A stretch of 64,000 bases of DNA from Carboxylicivirga longa (GTDB taxonomy: Bacteria; Bacteroidota; Bacteroidia; Bacteroidales; Marinilabiliaceae), in contig NZ_JBNGOZ010000022.1 of assembly GCF_050589825.1 (NCBI RefSeq), positions 16,956-80,955 on the forward strand. Reading direction: 5' to 3'. Of the stretch, positions 1-8,892 are shown piece after piece. Position 1 is the stretch's first letter. The number at the start of each line of letters is the position of its first letter. The position numbers were made by a program, and so were the translations under genes. The notes beneath the pieces were generated by a model. That model did not search any database. It saw only the letters and a program-made list of their open reading frames with translations, and was not told the origin of the DNA.

Positions 1-253
1 ATATTTTGGCAAAGAAAATCTCGATCACAGAAGTTTGACGAATGGCATCGCCCAGCAGCAACAGCATAATAATAACAGCAATCTGCTCATTGGCAAATCC
101 CTCCAATATTTCGGCCGGCGTTAAAATTTTAAAGATACCCAACACCATCACCGCCACAAAAAAGGTGAAGGCTGCCCCCATCCATTCGCGATACAATGAT
201 AGCAGTATAAAAGCAATTACAGCAAAAACGACTATTACGTCAATACTCGGCAT
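1..253 (-). CDS. SLC13/DASS-type permease, N-terminal part (runs off left edge)
   Basis: Reading the reverse strand from the ATG at 253 gives an open frame to the window edge, 84 residues beginning MPSIDVIVVF. It is strongly hydrophobic, with three likely membrane segments. The stretch LTPAEILEGFANEQIA followed by a hydrophobic run ending in a GDAIRQT-like turn resembles the first repeat of SLC13-type transporters (the LTPEEALSGFSN region), which carry dicarboxylates, sulfate or sodium-coupled anions across the inner membrane. The substrate cannot be told from this part. It is divergent from the U32 gene, with about 120 bases between the two starts. Family assignment is moderate because only the N-terminus is visible. 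Confidence 0.6.
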   Translation of the reverse strand, partial: MPSIDVIVVFAVIAFILLSLYREWMGAAFTFFVAVMVLGIFKILTPAEILEGFANEQIAVIIMLLLLGDAIRQTSVIEIFFAKI

Positions 254-277
254 CTGTTTAAGGTCAAATAAATATAT

Positions 278-285
278 TACTTTTG
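278..285 (+). promoter_or_regulatory. Bacteroidota -7 box upstream of the U32 gene
   Basis: TACTTTTG matches the TAnnTTTG -7 element, about 90 bases before the U32 start. I see no clear TTTG -33 element. Confidence 0.3.
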
Positions 286-375
286 CTCCCGATTACGACG
301 AATGGAAGAGAAACAAAAATATAAATTAAATATAAAATAACTAATCGGCCATGCCAATTAGCTAAATAAAAATTA

Positions 376-2208
376 ATGAACAGTCAGGCACTTAAAGCAA
401 TAGAATTACTTTCTCCGGCAAAGGACTTACAATGCGGACTCGCCGCCATTGCCCATGGTGCCGATGCTGTTTATATCGGCGGGCCGGGTTTTGGCGCCCG
501 CAAAAATGCCGGCAATTCACTCGATGATATAGAACAGCTGATTAATACTGCTCACCTGTTTGGTGCCAAAGTGTACATAACACTTAATACCTTGCTTTTC
601 GACCACGAGCTAAAAGCGGCCAATACCCTTATCCATCAACTATACCAGCTGGGCGCCGACGCCCTTATTATACAGGACATGGGACTGCTGGAGACAGACC
701 TGCCTCCCATACCCATTCATGCCAGCACACAAACCGACAACCGCAGTCCGGAGAAAGTCAAATTCCTGCAGGATGTGGGCTTCGATCAGGTTGTATTGGC
801 GCGCGAGCTATCACTCAACCAGATAAAAGCCATTAGCAAGCACAGCACTGTACCTCTGGAATATTTTATACACGGCGCCTTGTGCGTGTGCTACAGCGGA
901 CAGTGCTATATGAGCGCTGCCATTAATAAGCGCAGTGCCAACCGCGGCGAATGTGCTCAACCCTGCCGCCTCAAGTACAACCTGAAAAGCCAAGATGGCA
1001 CACTGCTTTACAAGGATAAACACCTGCTTTCACTGAAAGACCTCAACCTCTCGTCGTACCTGGAGCAACTGATTGATGCCGGCATCTCCTCCTTTAAAAT
1101 TGAGGGACGACTGAAAGACAAAGACTATGTAGCTAATGTTACGGCTCATTACCGACAACTTCTCGATAAAATAATAGCCGGACGCACCGACCTGAGGCCT
1201 GCCTCATCGGGACAAAGCCGTTCAGGTTTTTCACCCGATGTGAACAAAAGCTTTAACCGCGGTTTCACCACCTATTTTGTAAATGGTCGCGAGGCAGACA
1301 TAGCCTCCATCAACACACCCAAGAATATGGGCGAAGCACTGGGTAAAGTAAGGCAAACGGCCAAGGATTATTTTGTACTTAACACCTCTAAAGAGCTTTC
1401 CAACGGCGACGGACTGTGCTTCTTCTACAATAAAGATACGCTCAACGGCCTGAAGGTTAATAAAGTCGTGAATAAAAAGATTTACCCCAACAGCATGAAA
1501 GGCATCAAGCCGGGCATGGCGCTATATCGCAATTTCGATAAGTCCTTCACCGACACCATCAGCAGCAGTACCAGCATGCGTAAGATTGATGCCGAACTGT
1601 ATTTTACCGAAAAAGATGGAGGCTTTGAGCTGAGCATTATTGACAGCGATAAGCTGCACTCATCCCTGCAGGCCGACCTGCATCCCGATGCGGCCAGCCA
1701 TCCCGAACGAGCTCTGGAACAGATACAAAAACAGATTTCAAAGCTGGGGGCAACAGTCTTTCATCCCAAACAAGTAGTTATTGATTTAAAAAGCGACTGG
1801 TTCTTTCAGGCTAAAGCGCTCAACGCCCTGCGACGCGAACTCATTGAGCAGCATGAAGCCAAACGCCGACAGCATTTCAGGGCAAAAGAACGTAAGCTGA
1901 ACCCTAATAACATTGAGTTCCCAAAAACCGAACTCAACTACACTGCCAATATTATCAATGAGAAAGCCCAGTCGTTTTACCGCAGACATGGGGTTAAAAA
2001 AGCAGACTGGGGCTTTGAGAAACAGCCGAAGGGAGCCGGCACAGAGCTGATGCGTACCAAACACTGCCTGCTTTACATGAACAATCAGTGCCTGAAAGAG
2101 CATCCTGAAGCAAAAAAGTTATTACCACTAACCCTTTATAATGCAAAAGACAGTTACGAGCTGGCTTTTGACTGTAAAAAATGTGAGATGATTATCAAGA
2201 AAGCCTGA
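376..2208 (+). CDS. Peptidase U32 family protein (RlhA/TrhP-like RNA hydroxylation enzyme)
   Basis: 610 residues, cytoplasmic, no signal peptide. The N-terminus (ELLSPAKDLQCGLAAIAHGADAVYIGG) is the U32 TIM-barrel start, and the U32 signature lies at residues 162-180 (EYFIHGALCVCYSGQCYMS), followed by Cys193 and Cys197. These cysteines match those proposed to hold an iron-sulfur cluster in E. coli RlhA and TrhP, which hydroxylate 23S rRNA C2501 and tRNA U34 with prephenate as oxygen source. Two further cysteine pairs near the C-terminus (CLLYMNNQC and FDCKKC) suggest a second metal site; this is common in the ~600-residue Bacteroidales form. Which RNA it modifies cannot be told. The older label collagenase-like protease comes from distant homologues. 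It converges with the next gene, 26 bases apart. Confidence 0.85.
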   Translation: MNSQALKAIELLSPAKDLQCGLAAIAHGADAVYIGGPGFGARKNAGNSLDDIEQLINTAHLFGAKVYITLNTLLFDHELKAANTLIHQLYQLGADALIIQDMGLLETDLPPIPIHASTQTDNRSPEKVKFLQDVGFDQVVLARELSLNQIKAISKHSTVPLEYFIHGALCVCYSGQCYMSAAINKRSANRGECAQPCRLKYNLKSQDGTLLYKDKHLLSLKDLNLSSYLEQLIDAGISSFKIEGRLKDKDYVANVTAHYRQLLDKIIAGRTDLRPASSGQSRSGFSPDVNKSFNRGFTTYFVNGREADIASINTPKNMGEALGKVRQTAKDYFVLNTSKELSNGDGLCFFYNKDTLNGLKVNKVVNKKIYPNSMKGIKPGMALYRNFDKSFTDTISSSTSMRKIDAELYFTEKDGGFELSIIDSDKLHSSLQADLHPDAASHPERALEQIQKQISKLGATVFHPKQVVIDLKSDWFFQAKALNALRRELIEQHEAKRRQHFRAKERKLNPNNIEFPKTELNYTANIINEKAQSFYRRHGVKKADWGFEKQPKGAGTELMRTKHCLLYMNNQCLKEHPEAKKLLPLTLYNAKDSYELAFDCKKCEMIIKKA

Positions 2209-2234
2209 CAAACACGCTTCCTTGGCCTGGTCGT

Positions 2235-5033
2235 TTATTCAATCACAATCCAGTTATAGGATTGGGCCGGTATACTAATTTCAAGGGTCACTTTATAATC
2301 GCGCGTCAACCGGTAAGAGCGGGGCTTCCCCTCTTTTACACGGATTTGGGCCGTACGACTTAAACCAGTATAGTAAAGGGGTATGGTTATCTGGCGCACT
2401 ATAGCCTCATCAGTCGGGTTAAAAAACATGGCCAGCCCCTTTTCCTTAAGTTGCGGATTGACGTGTAAAAAGCCATCCCAGTCCTTGCCGGAAGGACGGC
2501 GCAAATGAATAAGGTCGCTATTCAAAATAGCCCGGTATCTCTTATACCACTGAATAACCCGCATAACAAGCGCCTTGGTTGCCGGTGTATCGTACAGGCG
2601 AGGTCCCCGGTAGCACGATTGCACCCCGGCCCCGTAATTCTGCATCATCTGGTTTTCATAAGCATCCAAATGATCGTTAAGCGGTTCAATGGTGGCTGCT
2701 GCCCCACCACCATGGTATTGCGTTAGTGGCGTAAAGGTCCAGCACATGCTGGGCATGCGATCCCATAACCCATCGTAAATATTCTGACGTCCGAGCACCA
2801 ACTGGCGTTCGCGCGGAAGTGACCAGTTAACTTCGCGATAGCCAATACCCGTTTTATTACTACCCGAGAGAATATAAAAATCCGGAATATTCATATAGAT
2901 ACCCTCACGGCGCATCCATTTGTATAAACCCTGAATCTGCGCATACTGCTTCCACTGCGAATCACCCAATCCGCTATGATGTGCATGCGTCGTTGACGCG
3001 CACACATTACCCGGGTAGGAACCATCATTTTCAAAAACTCGCATACCTGTCTGCTCATAAAACCTTCTGATCTTACGAAAATAATGGTGGCCCCACTCAC
3101 TGCTGAGGCACGGTGAGGAACCAAAAATCATACCCCCACGCTGACCCGTTTCAGGATTGATCACATCAACCTCTTCGCTGATCCAGCGACTCGACAGTAA
3201 ACTGTAACCACCCAGCTCAATGCCTCGTGCCCTGGCATAATCCACCAAACTCTTAAAATAGCGATAATTGGCCTCTGATTCATCTTCCATATTAACCCCA
3301 CTGCCAAAGCTGAGTATCACCATCTCATACCCCACTTCCGCACACTGATCGATGGCCCGTTTAACCACATCGGCATTCGAGTTGGTGAGGTGCATAAAAA
3401 TAGGATTTTCGGTAGCCCAGGGTGAGATGGTTCGATACATCCGGCGGATAAACAACCCTCGGCGTTCCCGCTCCCGCGTATCCATGGGTGTTTCCCACAC
3501 TCTGAATGTCTTAAATGTTTCGCCGGCTTGAATAGCACATTCCGGTCCTAAGGGCGGCTTTACCTCCAGCAGGCAAGGCGTTTGCATCGGGTAATTCGCT
3601 TGTGAGGTGTAACGGGCATCCGCTTCCCAATGGGTCGTAACATCGGCATTACGCTGCTGCATGCCACCAAAGGCATAATCCGATTCGATATGAATATTAG
3701 GCTTAATCCACTCGCGGGGCGTACCAACGAGACTCTCGCCTTCCACCATAGCTAGTTGCTCAAGTTTAAAGGCATTAAGCTGAACAAGCATATCGCCTTC
3801 GTTAATCACCTCCATCCATTTACTGATGGTGGGTATACCATCGTAAAGGGCAAAATGGACCTTCACCAGCAGCTTATCCTTCTTTAGTGTAAACACCACT
3901 TCTTTACCGCTTGGCAGGGTAGTATTGCCGGCCCATCGCACCTGTTGCCATGGCATACGACTAACCAGGTCCTTCACCTCGAAAGACTGGATACGAAACG
4001 AATTTCGATTGACCGCCAGCTGATCAACCCAATCCATCCGTGTATAGGCGTATTCTGGCTGTGGGCTAAGTCCGCCAATGGCATAGCTTTTACCATCGAT
4101 GGTTAAAGTCCCTTCGTTAGAGACGGCCCGAAGCAGGCTCTCCCCAGTCATCTGATTAAAAAAATCAACCGTAGCCAGATTGGGCGAAAGTCGGAAAACA
4201 CGAGCGATCAGGCCATTGCTTAATACCAGATCTTTATTATTGGCCGCCCTGTACACACCCGCCTTAGCCTTTGAATTGTCCAGGAGCCAATCATAATCCG
4301 GCTGCGGGAAGGGCCGTTCGATTAGGGGCAAGCGAGCCAAAGCCTTGTCAAGCTTCTGTTTAAGGGCATCATCCTGTACAGTGTGCTCCGTAAAACTTGG
4401 TGCTACCAGTTTGGGCGCTATTTCGAAATAGTCGATTTGCGGATTAATCCACACGGCATGATCGCCGCTTTCACCATCGCCTGCATCGTCTACCACAAGC
4501 TCTAAGACACCACCCCTCACTTTCTTATCAACAATCTTTGCCGTATCGCCCTGATGCATCACCCCACTGTTATAAATTTCCTGACCATTATGCAATAAAC
4601 GAAAGACCACACTACCTGCCTCAGGCTGACCATGCCTGCCTTCTATACCAACAAACTGCTTTTGATTATTGGCAATATGATAAAAAACCCGTTTGCCATC
4701 GGCCAGTGGCACCGACGTAATACGGGGCGATTGGTAATCAATGCCTGTGTCGCACAGACCCACCTTAGCTGTAAAGCGACTTCCATTATTCAGTTTTAAC
4801 TTGATGATAGACTTAGCGTGAACGCCAATTCCGTAACGAAATGACTCACCGCCCACCATAATTGCTTCGCCGGTAACTGAACGATTTTTCATTGGGGCGC
4901 CATAAGTCTGCTGGGCCAGTGAAATATCCAGCTCCTGTAACTTAACAATTGTCTGAGCAAATAGTGAAGTACTCGATAATAAAAAGCTAAATAAGATAAT
5001 TGTAAACTGTCTGAATATGGTAAGACGCATCAT
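2235..5033 (-). CDS. Secreted glycoside hydrolase-like protein with N-terminal NPCBM domain
   Basis: 932 residues with a signal peptide (hydrophobic core to about residue 26, ending SLFAQ). Residues ~28-205 match an NPCBM carbohydrate-binding module, with the characteristic YGIGVHAKS motif and a predicted beta-sandwich. The rest has the look of a clan D (GH36/GH27-like, alpha-galactosidase-type) hydrolase: a beta-rich part (~230-500), then a barrel with DVINPETGQRGG, FENDGSYPG and RNIYDGLWDRMPSMCWTFTP-like segments, then a C-terminal beta domain ending in SYNWIVIE. I could not place a certain nucleophile; the Asp of FENDG is the best candidate. It probably removes terminal sugars from imported or surface glycans. 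Adjacent to a TonB-dependent receptor on the same strand but separated by 527 bases, so they are not clearly one locus. GH family is uncertain. Confidence 0.65.
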   Translation of the reverse strand: MMRLTIFRQFTIILFSFLLSSTSLFAQTIVKLQELDISLAQQTYGAPMKNRSVTGEAIMVGGESFRYGIGVHAKSIIKLKLNNGSRFTAKVGLCDTGIDYQSPRITSVPLADGKRVFYHIANNQKQFVGIEGRHGQPEAGSVVFRLLHNGQEIYNSGVMHQGDTAKIVDKKVRGGVLELVVDDAGDGESGDHAVWINPQIDYFEIAPKLVAPSFTEHTVQDDALKQKLDKALARLPLIERPFPQPDYDWLLDNSKAKAGVYRAANNKDLVLSNGLIARVFRLSPNLATVDFFNQMTGESLLRAVSNEGTLTIDGKSYAIGGLSPQPEYAYTRMDWVDQLAVNRNSFRIQSFEVKDLVSRMPWQQVRWAGNTTLPSGKEVVFTLKKDKLLVKVHFALYDGIPTISKWMEVINEGDMLVQLNAFKLEQLAMVEGESLVGTPREWIKPNIHIESDYAFGGMQQRNADVTTHWEADARYTSQANYPMQTPCLLEVKPPLGPECAIQAGETFKTFRVWETPMDTRERERRGLFIRRMYRTISPWATENPIFMHLTNSNADVVKRAIDQCAEVGYEMVILSFGSGVNMEDESEANYRYFKSLVDYARARGIELGGYSLLSSRWISEEVDVINPETGQRGGMIFGSSPCLSSEWGHHYFRKIRRFYEQTGMRVFENDGSYPGNVCASTTHAHHSGLGDSQWKQYAQIQGLYKWMRREGIYMNIPDFYILSGSNKTGIGYREVNWSLPRERQLVLGRQNIYDGLWDRMPSMCWTFTPLTQYHGGGAAATIEPLNDHLDAYENQMMQNYGAGVQSCYRGPRLYDTPATKALVMRVIQWYKRYRAILNSDLIHLRRPSGKDWDGFLHVNPQLKEKGLAMFFNPTDEAIVRQITIPLYYTGLSRTAQIRVKEGKPRSYRLTRDYKVTLEISIPAQSYNWIVIE

Positions 5034-5560
5034 AAATCGGAGTACTTAGAGGGATTTGTAATCTGCTTAATAAAATAATAATAACGCAATATTAAACATT
5101 TTATATTAAGCAAACACATTTAATCTTAGCTAAACCTACCCACCTATCGGCACCAAAAATTCATGAAGGGACGGATTTAGGTCGCGCCCCTCTTTTTAAA
5201 TATTGGCCTCAATAGACTTTTAATTAGGATATTGCCAAATGACTGCCGGAAACTATCAGCTGACAAGTGGAAATAAGTAGCTGACCAATGTCGTGTACAA
5301 ACCGGGCTTTGGCTTACAGAATAGTTGATGCTTAGACGTTGTGCGCTTGTTAAGATCATTTAAATCTCAGATGCATCTATGATCCCCATCTCCGCACCTT
5401 CAGCACGGTACTTCGCCTTTTGCCCTGGCAAAAAGGGGAAGTACCGTGCCAACCTGGAATGTAAACCTATTATTGGGATCGCTTTTACGCCATACGACAA
5501 GCGGTAAATAATCTTCCCCATTTCAGGGGGAAAGTTATTAATGCATTGAAGCAACAGGTA
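5034..5560. other. Intergenic region with a strong palindrome, no supported gene
   Basis: No convincing coding region in these 527 bases. A 64-codon reverse frame (5360-5554) reads through the palindrome at 5403-5449 and has no domain I recognise. The part next to 5033 is AT-rich and should contain the hydrolase promoter, though I find no clear TAnnTTTG box. Confidence 0.5.
5403..5449. repeat. 47-nt near-perfect palindrome
   Basis: Arms GCACGGTACTTC (5403-5414) and GAAGTACCGTGC (5438-5449) are perfectly complementary. The interior CCTTTTGCC/GGCAAAAAGG pairs again with one bulge, leaving a loop of about two bases. No T-run follows on either strand, so a simple intrinsic terminator is unlikely. 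It could be a REP-like or MITE-derived element, or a processed RNA hairpin downstream of the receptor gene. Confidence 0.75.
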
Positions 5561-7612
5561 TTACAGATTAAGATTTAGCTGTACGCCAGCCTTAATCCAA
5601 CAACCCGGCTGTGCAATATTGCCCAGATCGTAATATTTCACGTCGAACAGATTGGTGGCATCCGCAAATACCTTATAGTTATTGGCCGACCACTGCAAGC
5701 GCAAATCACACAACCAAAAGGGCGGATAAGGCGTGGGAATCTCCTCCAGCGAGTTATCCTTATAAGCCAGATATCCTCCTTCCCGATCCTGATAAATCAC
5801 ATTTACAACGGCACCCAGGTGCTTGTATAAGCGAAGGTTGACCGCCGCATTAAACTTATGCTTCAGATAATCGAGCACATACACCGACTCATAATCATCG
5901 GGAGTATTCTTATCCTGATCGATGTACGCATAACCCAGGTCTATACTTTGCACAGGATTCTGCCCCAGTAACTTGTTAATATTAACATTACCCTGCACCT
6001 GCAAACCCCATGAATTCATGTCGGACAGGTTGCGGGTTTGATATTTGGCCTCTCCGGGCAGTCGCCCCCAGTCAATCAAATTGCTCGCCGTACGGTAGTA
6101 AACACTGGCCTGTCCCTTTAGCCAGGGCTTCAGCACCTTCACTCCCCCTTCATAGGTAAGCGCCTCTTCGGGCTTCAGGTTTTCATTTCCAATATTAGTG
6201 GGGCCAGCATAAAATAAATCTGTAAAAGTAGGCATCCTCAGCGACTTATTAACACTTCCAAAAACCTTAAGTGCATCGTTGGCCCAATAACTAAGGTCTA
6301 TGCCCGGAAAAAAATCAACACCAATGCCCAGGGCTGAATTCCAATTAATGAGCACACCAGCAGACACCGAGAACTTCTGAAAAGAATACACATGCTCAAT
6401 AAAGGTAGATACATTAGTGCGCTTGTAGGTATGGGTAAAAAGAGCCTCTTCGCCCGGCACTTTAATAAAGGCACTTGAATCAACTGGAAGACCTAAGACA
6501 TTACTCCACACGCTCTCGCTGCGCACCTCTCCACCAAAAGATGTTTTACCCAGGCGCCAGGGTACTACCGCATTAAGTCCCCCACCAAACACATCGGTTA
6601 AATGATGGTTATGATTAGTGTACCACGATGCCGGGTTACTACGAAACAGCTCAAAGCGATCCTGATGACGACGCCAATAAAAAGCCGGTGTCACTTTTAT
6701 TCTATTCCCCGTACTTAACTTAACAGAGGCAAAAGTGGTTTTATTTTGCTCAAACTGATTGGGATAGGCCGGCGTATAAAAGGAGTTGGCGCCGAAGGCC
6801 TTGTTATTATGTCCCACCTGAACACTGAGCTGTTCCTCACCTAGCTTCAATTGCCCCTGATAGAATAGGCTGTGATTTTTAAAATCGGTATTGGCGATAT
6901 AGCCATCGCTGGCACCCTTACTGGCTGCCACGTAATTTTTAAGCGACCCTGCATTAATGGTGGCATTAGCCGCCGCATTGTATAGGCCGTGCTGGCCGCC
7001 CAACACATTTAACGTTACATTATCCTGCTCCTTGGTGCCCGTTACAAAGTTAATGGCGCCACTAAACGCACCCGGCCCATAGACCCTGGCTCCCGGCCCC
7101 TCCAGTATCTCCACTCGCTCAATACTCTGCATATCAACGGGTAGATTAAGGCTTAAATGGCCGGTTTGCGGATCTGTAACATTAATGCCATTAAAAAGTA
7201 TCATTACCTGATCGAATGAACCGCCACGGATACTTACATCGGCCTGTATACCCAAAGGGCCCCGCTGTCGCACATCCACATTCATGGCATACTTCAACAG
7301 ATCCTGAACACTATAAACAGGCAGTGACTCAATCTCCTGACGGGTGATCACATGCAACACACGCCCCACTTCGGAATACACCGTAGTGCTGCGTCGTGCC
7401 GAGACTTCGACCTCTTCCAGATTTATTTTTTTATTGAGGGAAGCTGAATCAATCTGAGCGAAGGTTTGCTGGTAGCCTAAAATACTAAAGTAAGCAGCAG
7501 TTAAGGCACCAATTTTCACCACCCTGTGCATACTGTTAAAAGCAGCATAACTATGCCGGTTCCAATGCTTAAAACAAAGATCTTTAACCTTGAAAAAATG
7601 TTTTGTCTTCAT
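5561..7612 (-). CDS. TonB-dependent outer membrane receptor (BtuB-like)
   Basis: 683 residues. An unusually long basic N-terminus (MKTKHFFKVKDLCFKHWNRHSYAAF) precedes a hydrophobic segment ending YQQTFAQ, giving an extended signal peptide. The plug domain covers about 70-190 (ITRQEIESLPVYSVQDLLKY, VSIRGGSFDQVMILFNGI, VERVEILEGPGARVYGPGAFSGAINF region). The remainder is a beta-barrel ending with alternating residues at GVQLNLNL. Such receptors import cobalamin, siderophores or similar ligands using TonB energy. The plug and overall size resemble BtuB-type receptors, and the long N-terminus resembles those of Bacteroidales B12 receptors as I recall them. However, no cobalamin riboswitch is visible upstream, so the substrate is open. 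There is no N-terminal carboxypeptidase-like domain and no SusD partner, so it is not a SusC-type glycan receptor. Confidence 0.85.
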   Translation of the reverse strand: MKTKHFFKVKDLCFKHWNRHSYAAFNSMHRVVKIGALTAAYFSILGYQQTFAQIDSASLNKKINLEEVEVSARRSTTVYSEVGRVLHVITRQEIESLPVYSVQDLLKYAMNVDVRQRGPLGIQADVSIRGGSFDQVMILFNGINVTDPQTGHLSLNLPVDMQSIERVEILEGPGARVYGPGAFSGAINFVTGTKEQDNVTLNVLGGQHGLYNAAANATINAGSLKNYVAASKGASDGYIANTDFKNHSLFYQGQLKLGEEQLSVQVGHNNKAFGANSFYTPAYPNQFEQNKTTFASVKLSTGNRIKVTPAFYWRRHQDRFELFRSNPASWYTNHNHHLTDVFGGGLNAVVPWRLGKTSFGGEVRSESVWSNVLGLPVDSSAFIKVPGEEALFTHTYKRTNVSTFIEHVYSFQKFSVSAGVLINWNSALGIGVDFFPGIDLSYWANDALKVFGSVNKSLRMPTFTDLFYAGPTNIGNENLKPEEALTYEGGVKVLKPWLKGQASVYYRTASNLIDWGRLPGEAKYQTRNLSDMNSWGLQVQGNVNINKLLGQNPVQSIDLGYAYIDQDKNTPDDYESVYVLDYLKHKFNAAVNLRLYKHLGAVVNVIYQDREGGYLAYKDNSLEEIPTPYPPFWLCDLRLQWSANNYKVFADATNLFDVKYYDLGNIAQPGCWIKAGVQLNLNL

Positions 7613-7644
7613 GTACTTATCGTGTTATTAAAAATTAAGTGCTG

Positions 7645-7652
7645 CAAAGGTA
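7645..7652 (-). promoter_or_regulatory. -7 box of the TonB-dependent receptor gene
   Basis: On the reverse strand the sequence reads TACCTTTGCAGC, a TAnnTTTG box about 33 bases before the receptor start. The same TTTGCAGC extension occurs at the pta, aroQ and valS promoters. Confidence 0.45.
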
Positions 7653-7842
7653 AAAAGAAATATACCCCTAGGGATTTGTTGAGTCCTTTAAAAACAAACT
7701 TTTCAGGATTTTTATAGCCGTCCATTTTTACTTATTTTAGCCCCTTCTATATCATTGATTACATAGCGACAAGCAAAGGGCAGATGAAACAAACAACACT
7801 GCTGATTGTCAAAGAAATATAAGCAACCAAAAAGAGATAAAC

Positions 7843-8889
7843 ATGAAATTTTTATACAGTGTCTTTATTTGCTGCCTGCTCAGCCTCTTACCGGCCGGGG
7901 CACAGGTAATTGAAAGCCGGGTGAAGAGTACCGAACGCTTTATGAGAGAGTTTGAAGCAGCCAATATCGAACATCTGAAGATAGCTAATCAGCACGGTAA
8001 TATTTTTATCAGTGCGTGGGACGAAGACCTTGTAGAGGTGGAAACATTGATCACCTTGGGCACGCGCAACGAAACAGCACGCGAAGAGATTCTGGAGATG
8101 ATCAGCATCAACCAGCGCAACTACAGTGGCATACTGGATTATATGACTACCTTCAGCGAAGATTTCTTCTCCAATTACCCCTTTTCCATCGACTATCATG
8201 TGAAGATGCCGGCTCGACTTAACCTAATTATAGATAACAGTATGGGCGATGTAAGTATCGACAGCATCATGGGGGTGATAAAACTAACACAGAGCTATGG
8301 AAAGCTGCAACTACAGGATATAGCCCCCAACAAAAAACATCACTTTGACCTTACTTTTGTGGATGGACGCATGGATAATATTGGTGATGGCGAATTCACC
8401 TTTAGCAACTGCAACTTGCAGCTGACACAAGGAGGCAGTATGAAAGGGCAAACACAATATGGCATGCTGAACTTCGAGAATTTCGGGGCACTGAACATCA
8501 CCAGCAATACCGACCGCATCGCAATAGCTAATATTGACAGCATTCAGCTCAGCGGAAATCGATGCATAGCAAAGCTTGAACAGGTTTCCACATCGTTGTT
8601 CTGTGAGTTAATAAAAGGACAGCTGAACATCGATGCTGCTCCCTCGATAAAAGAAATCACCATTTCCAACCAGGCCGTTAACACTACCATCAAGCTGCCC
8701 TTAGGGCTTGCATACATCATCAATGGCGAAGTGAGTAACGGACGCTTCACCCACCCTACACCGCAACACCTTCAGTTGTTTAAAGAGAATAATCGTATCA
8801 GTTTCTCGGGCAATATTGGAGGCGAAGCAAGCCGACCCGCCAATGTCATACTATTTAACAAAGATGCATTCATCACGATAAAAAATTAA
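7843..8889 (+). CDS. Exported beta-strand-repeat protein (DUF4097-like)
   Basis: 348 residues with a signal peptide (hydrophobic core 4-17, cleavage after PAGAQ). The body alternates short beta-strands and turns typical of a right-handed beta-helix or DUF4097-type adhesin fold: IKIANQHGNIFISAWDED, LNLIIDNSMGDVSIDS, FDLTFVDGRMDNIGD, INITSNTDRIAIANID-like repeats. The opening NQHGNIFISAWDEDLVEVE pattern is the usual start of such proteins in Bacteroidota, where they are periplasmic or surface-exposed and of unknown function. Three bases separate it from the aminopeptidase gene, so the two are probably cotranscribed. No catalytic residues recognised. Confidence 0.65.
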   Translation: MKFLYSVFICCLLSLLPAGAQVIESRVKSTERFMREFEAANIEHLKIANQHGNIFISAWDEDLVEVETLITLGTRNETAREEILEMISINQRNYSGILDYMTTFSEDFFSNYPFSIDYHVKMPARLNLIIDNSMGDVSIDSIMGVIKLTQSYGKLQLQDIAPNKKHHFDLTFVDGRMDNIGDGEFTFSNCNLQLTQGGSMKGQTQYGMLNFENFGALNITSNTDRIAIANIDSIQLSGNRCIAKLEQVSTSLFCELIKGQLNIDAAPSIKEITISNQAVNTTIKLPLGLAYIINGEVSNGRFTHPTPQHLQLFKENNRISFSGNIGGEASRPANVILFNKDAFITIKN

Positions 8890-8892
8890 TCT

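Noticed and set aside
42..329. 95-codon + strand open frame at the left edge
   Set aside because: It is antisense to a better frame: the reverse strand encodes a coherent transporter N-terminus starting at 253.
5360..5554. 64-codon reverse frame containing the palindrome
   Set aside because: The reading depends on the palindromic element and has no domain or start-site support.
7613..7842. Possible cobalamin riboswitch before the BtuB-like receptor
   Set aside because: No B12-box-like sequence or large leader: the promoter box is only 33 bases from the start, leaving no room for a riboswitch.
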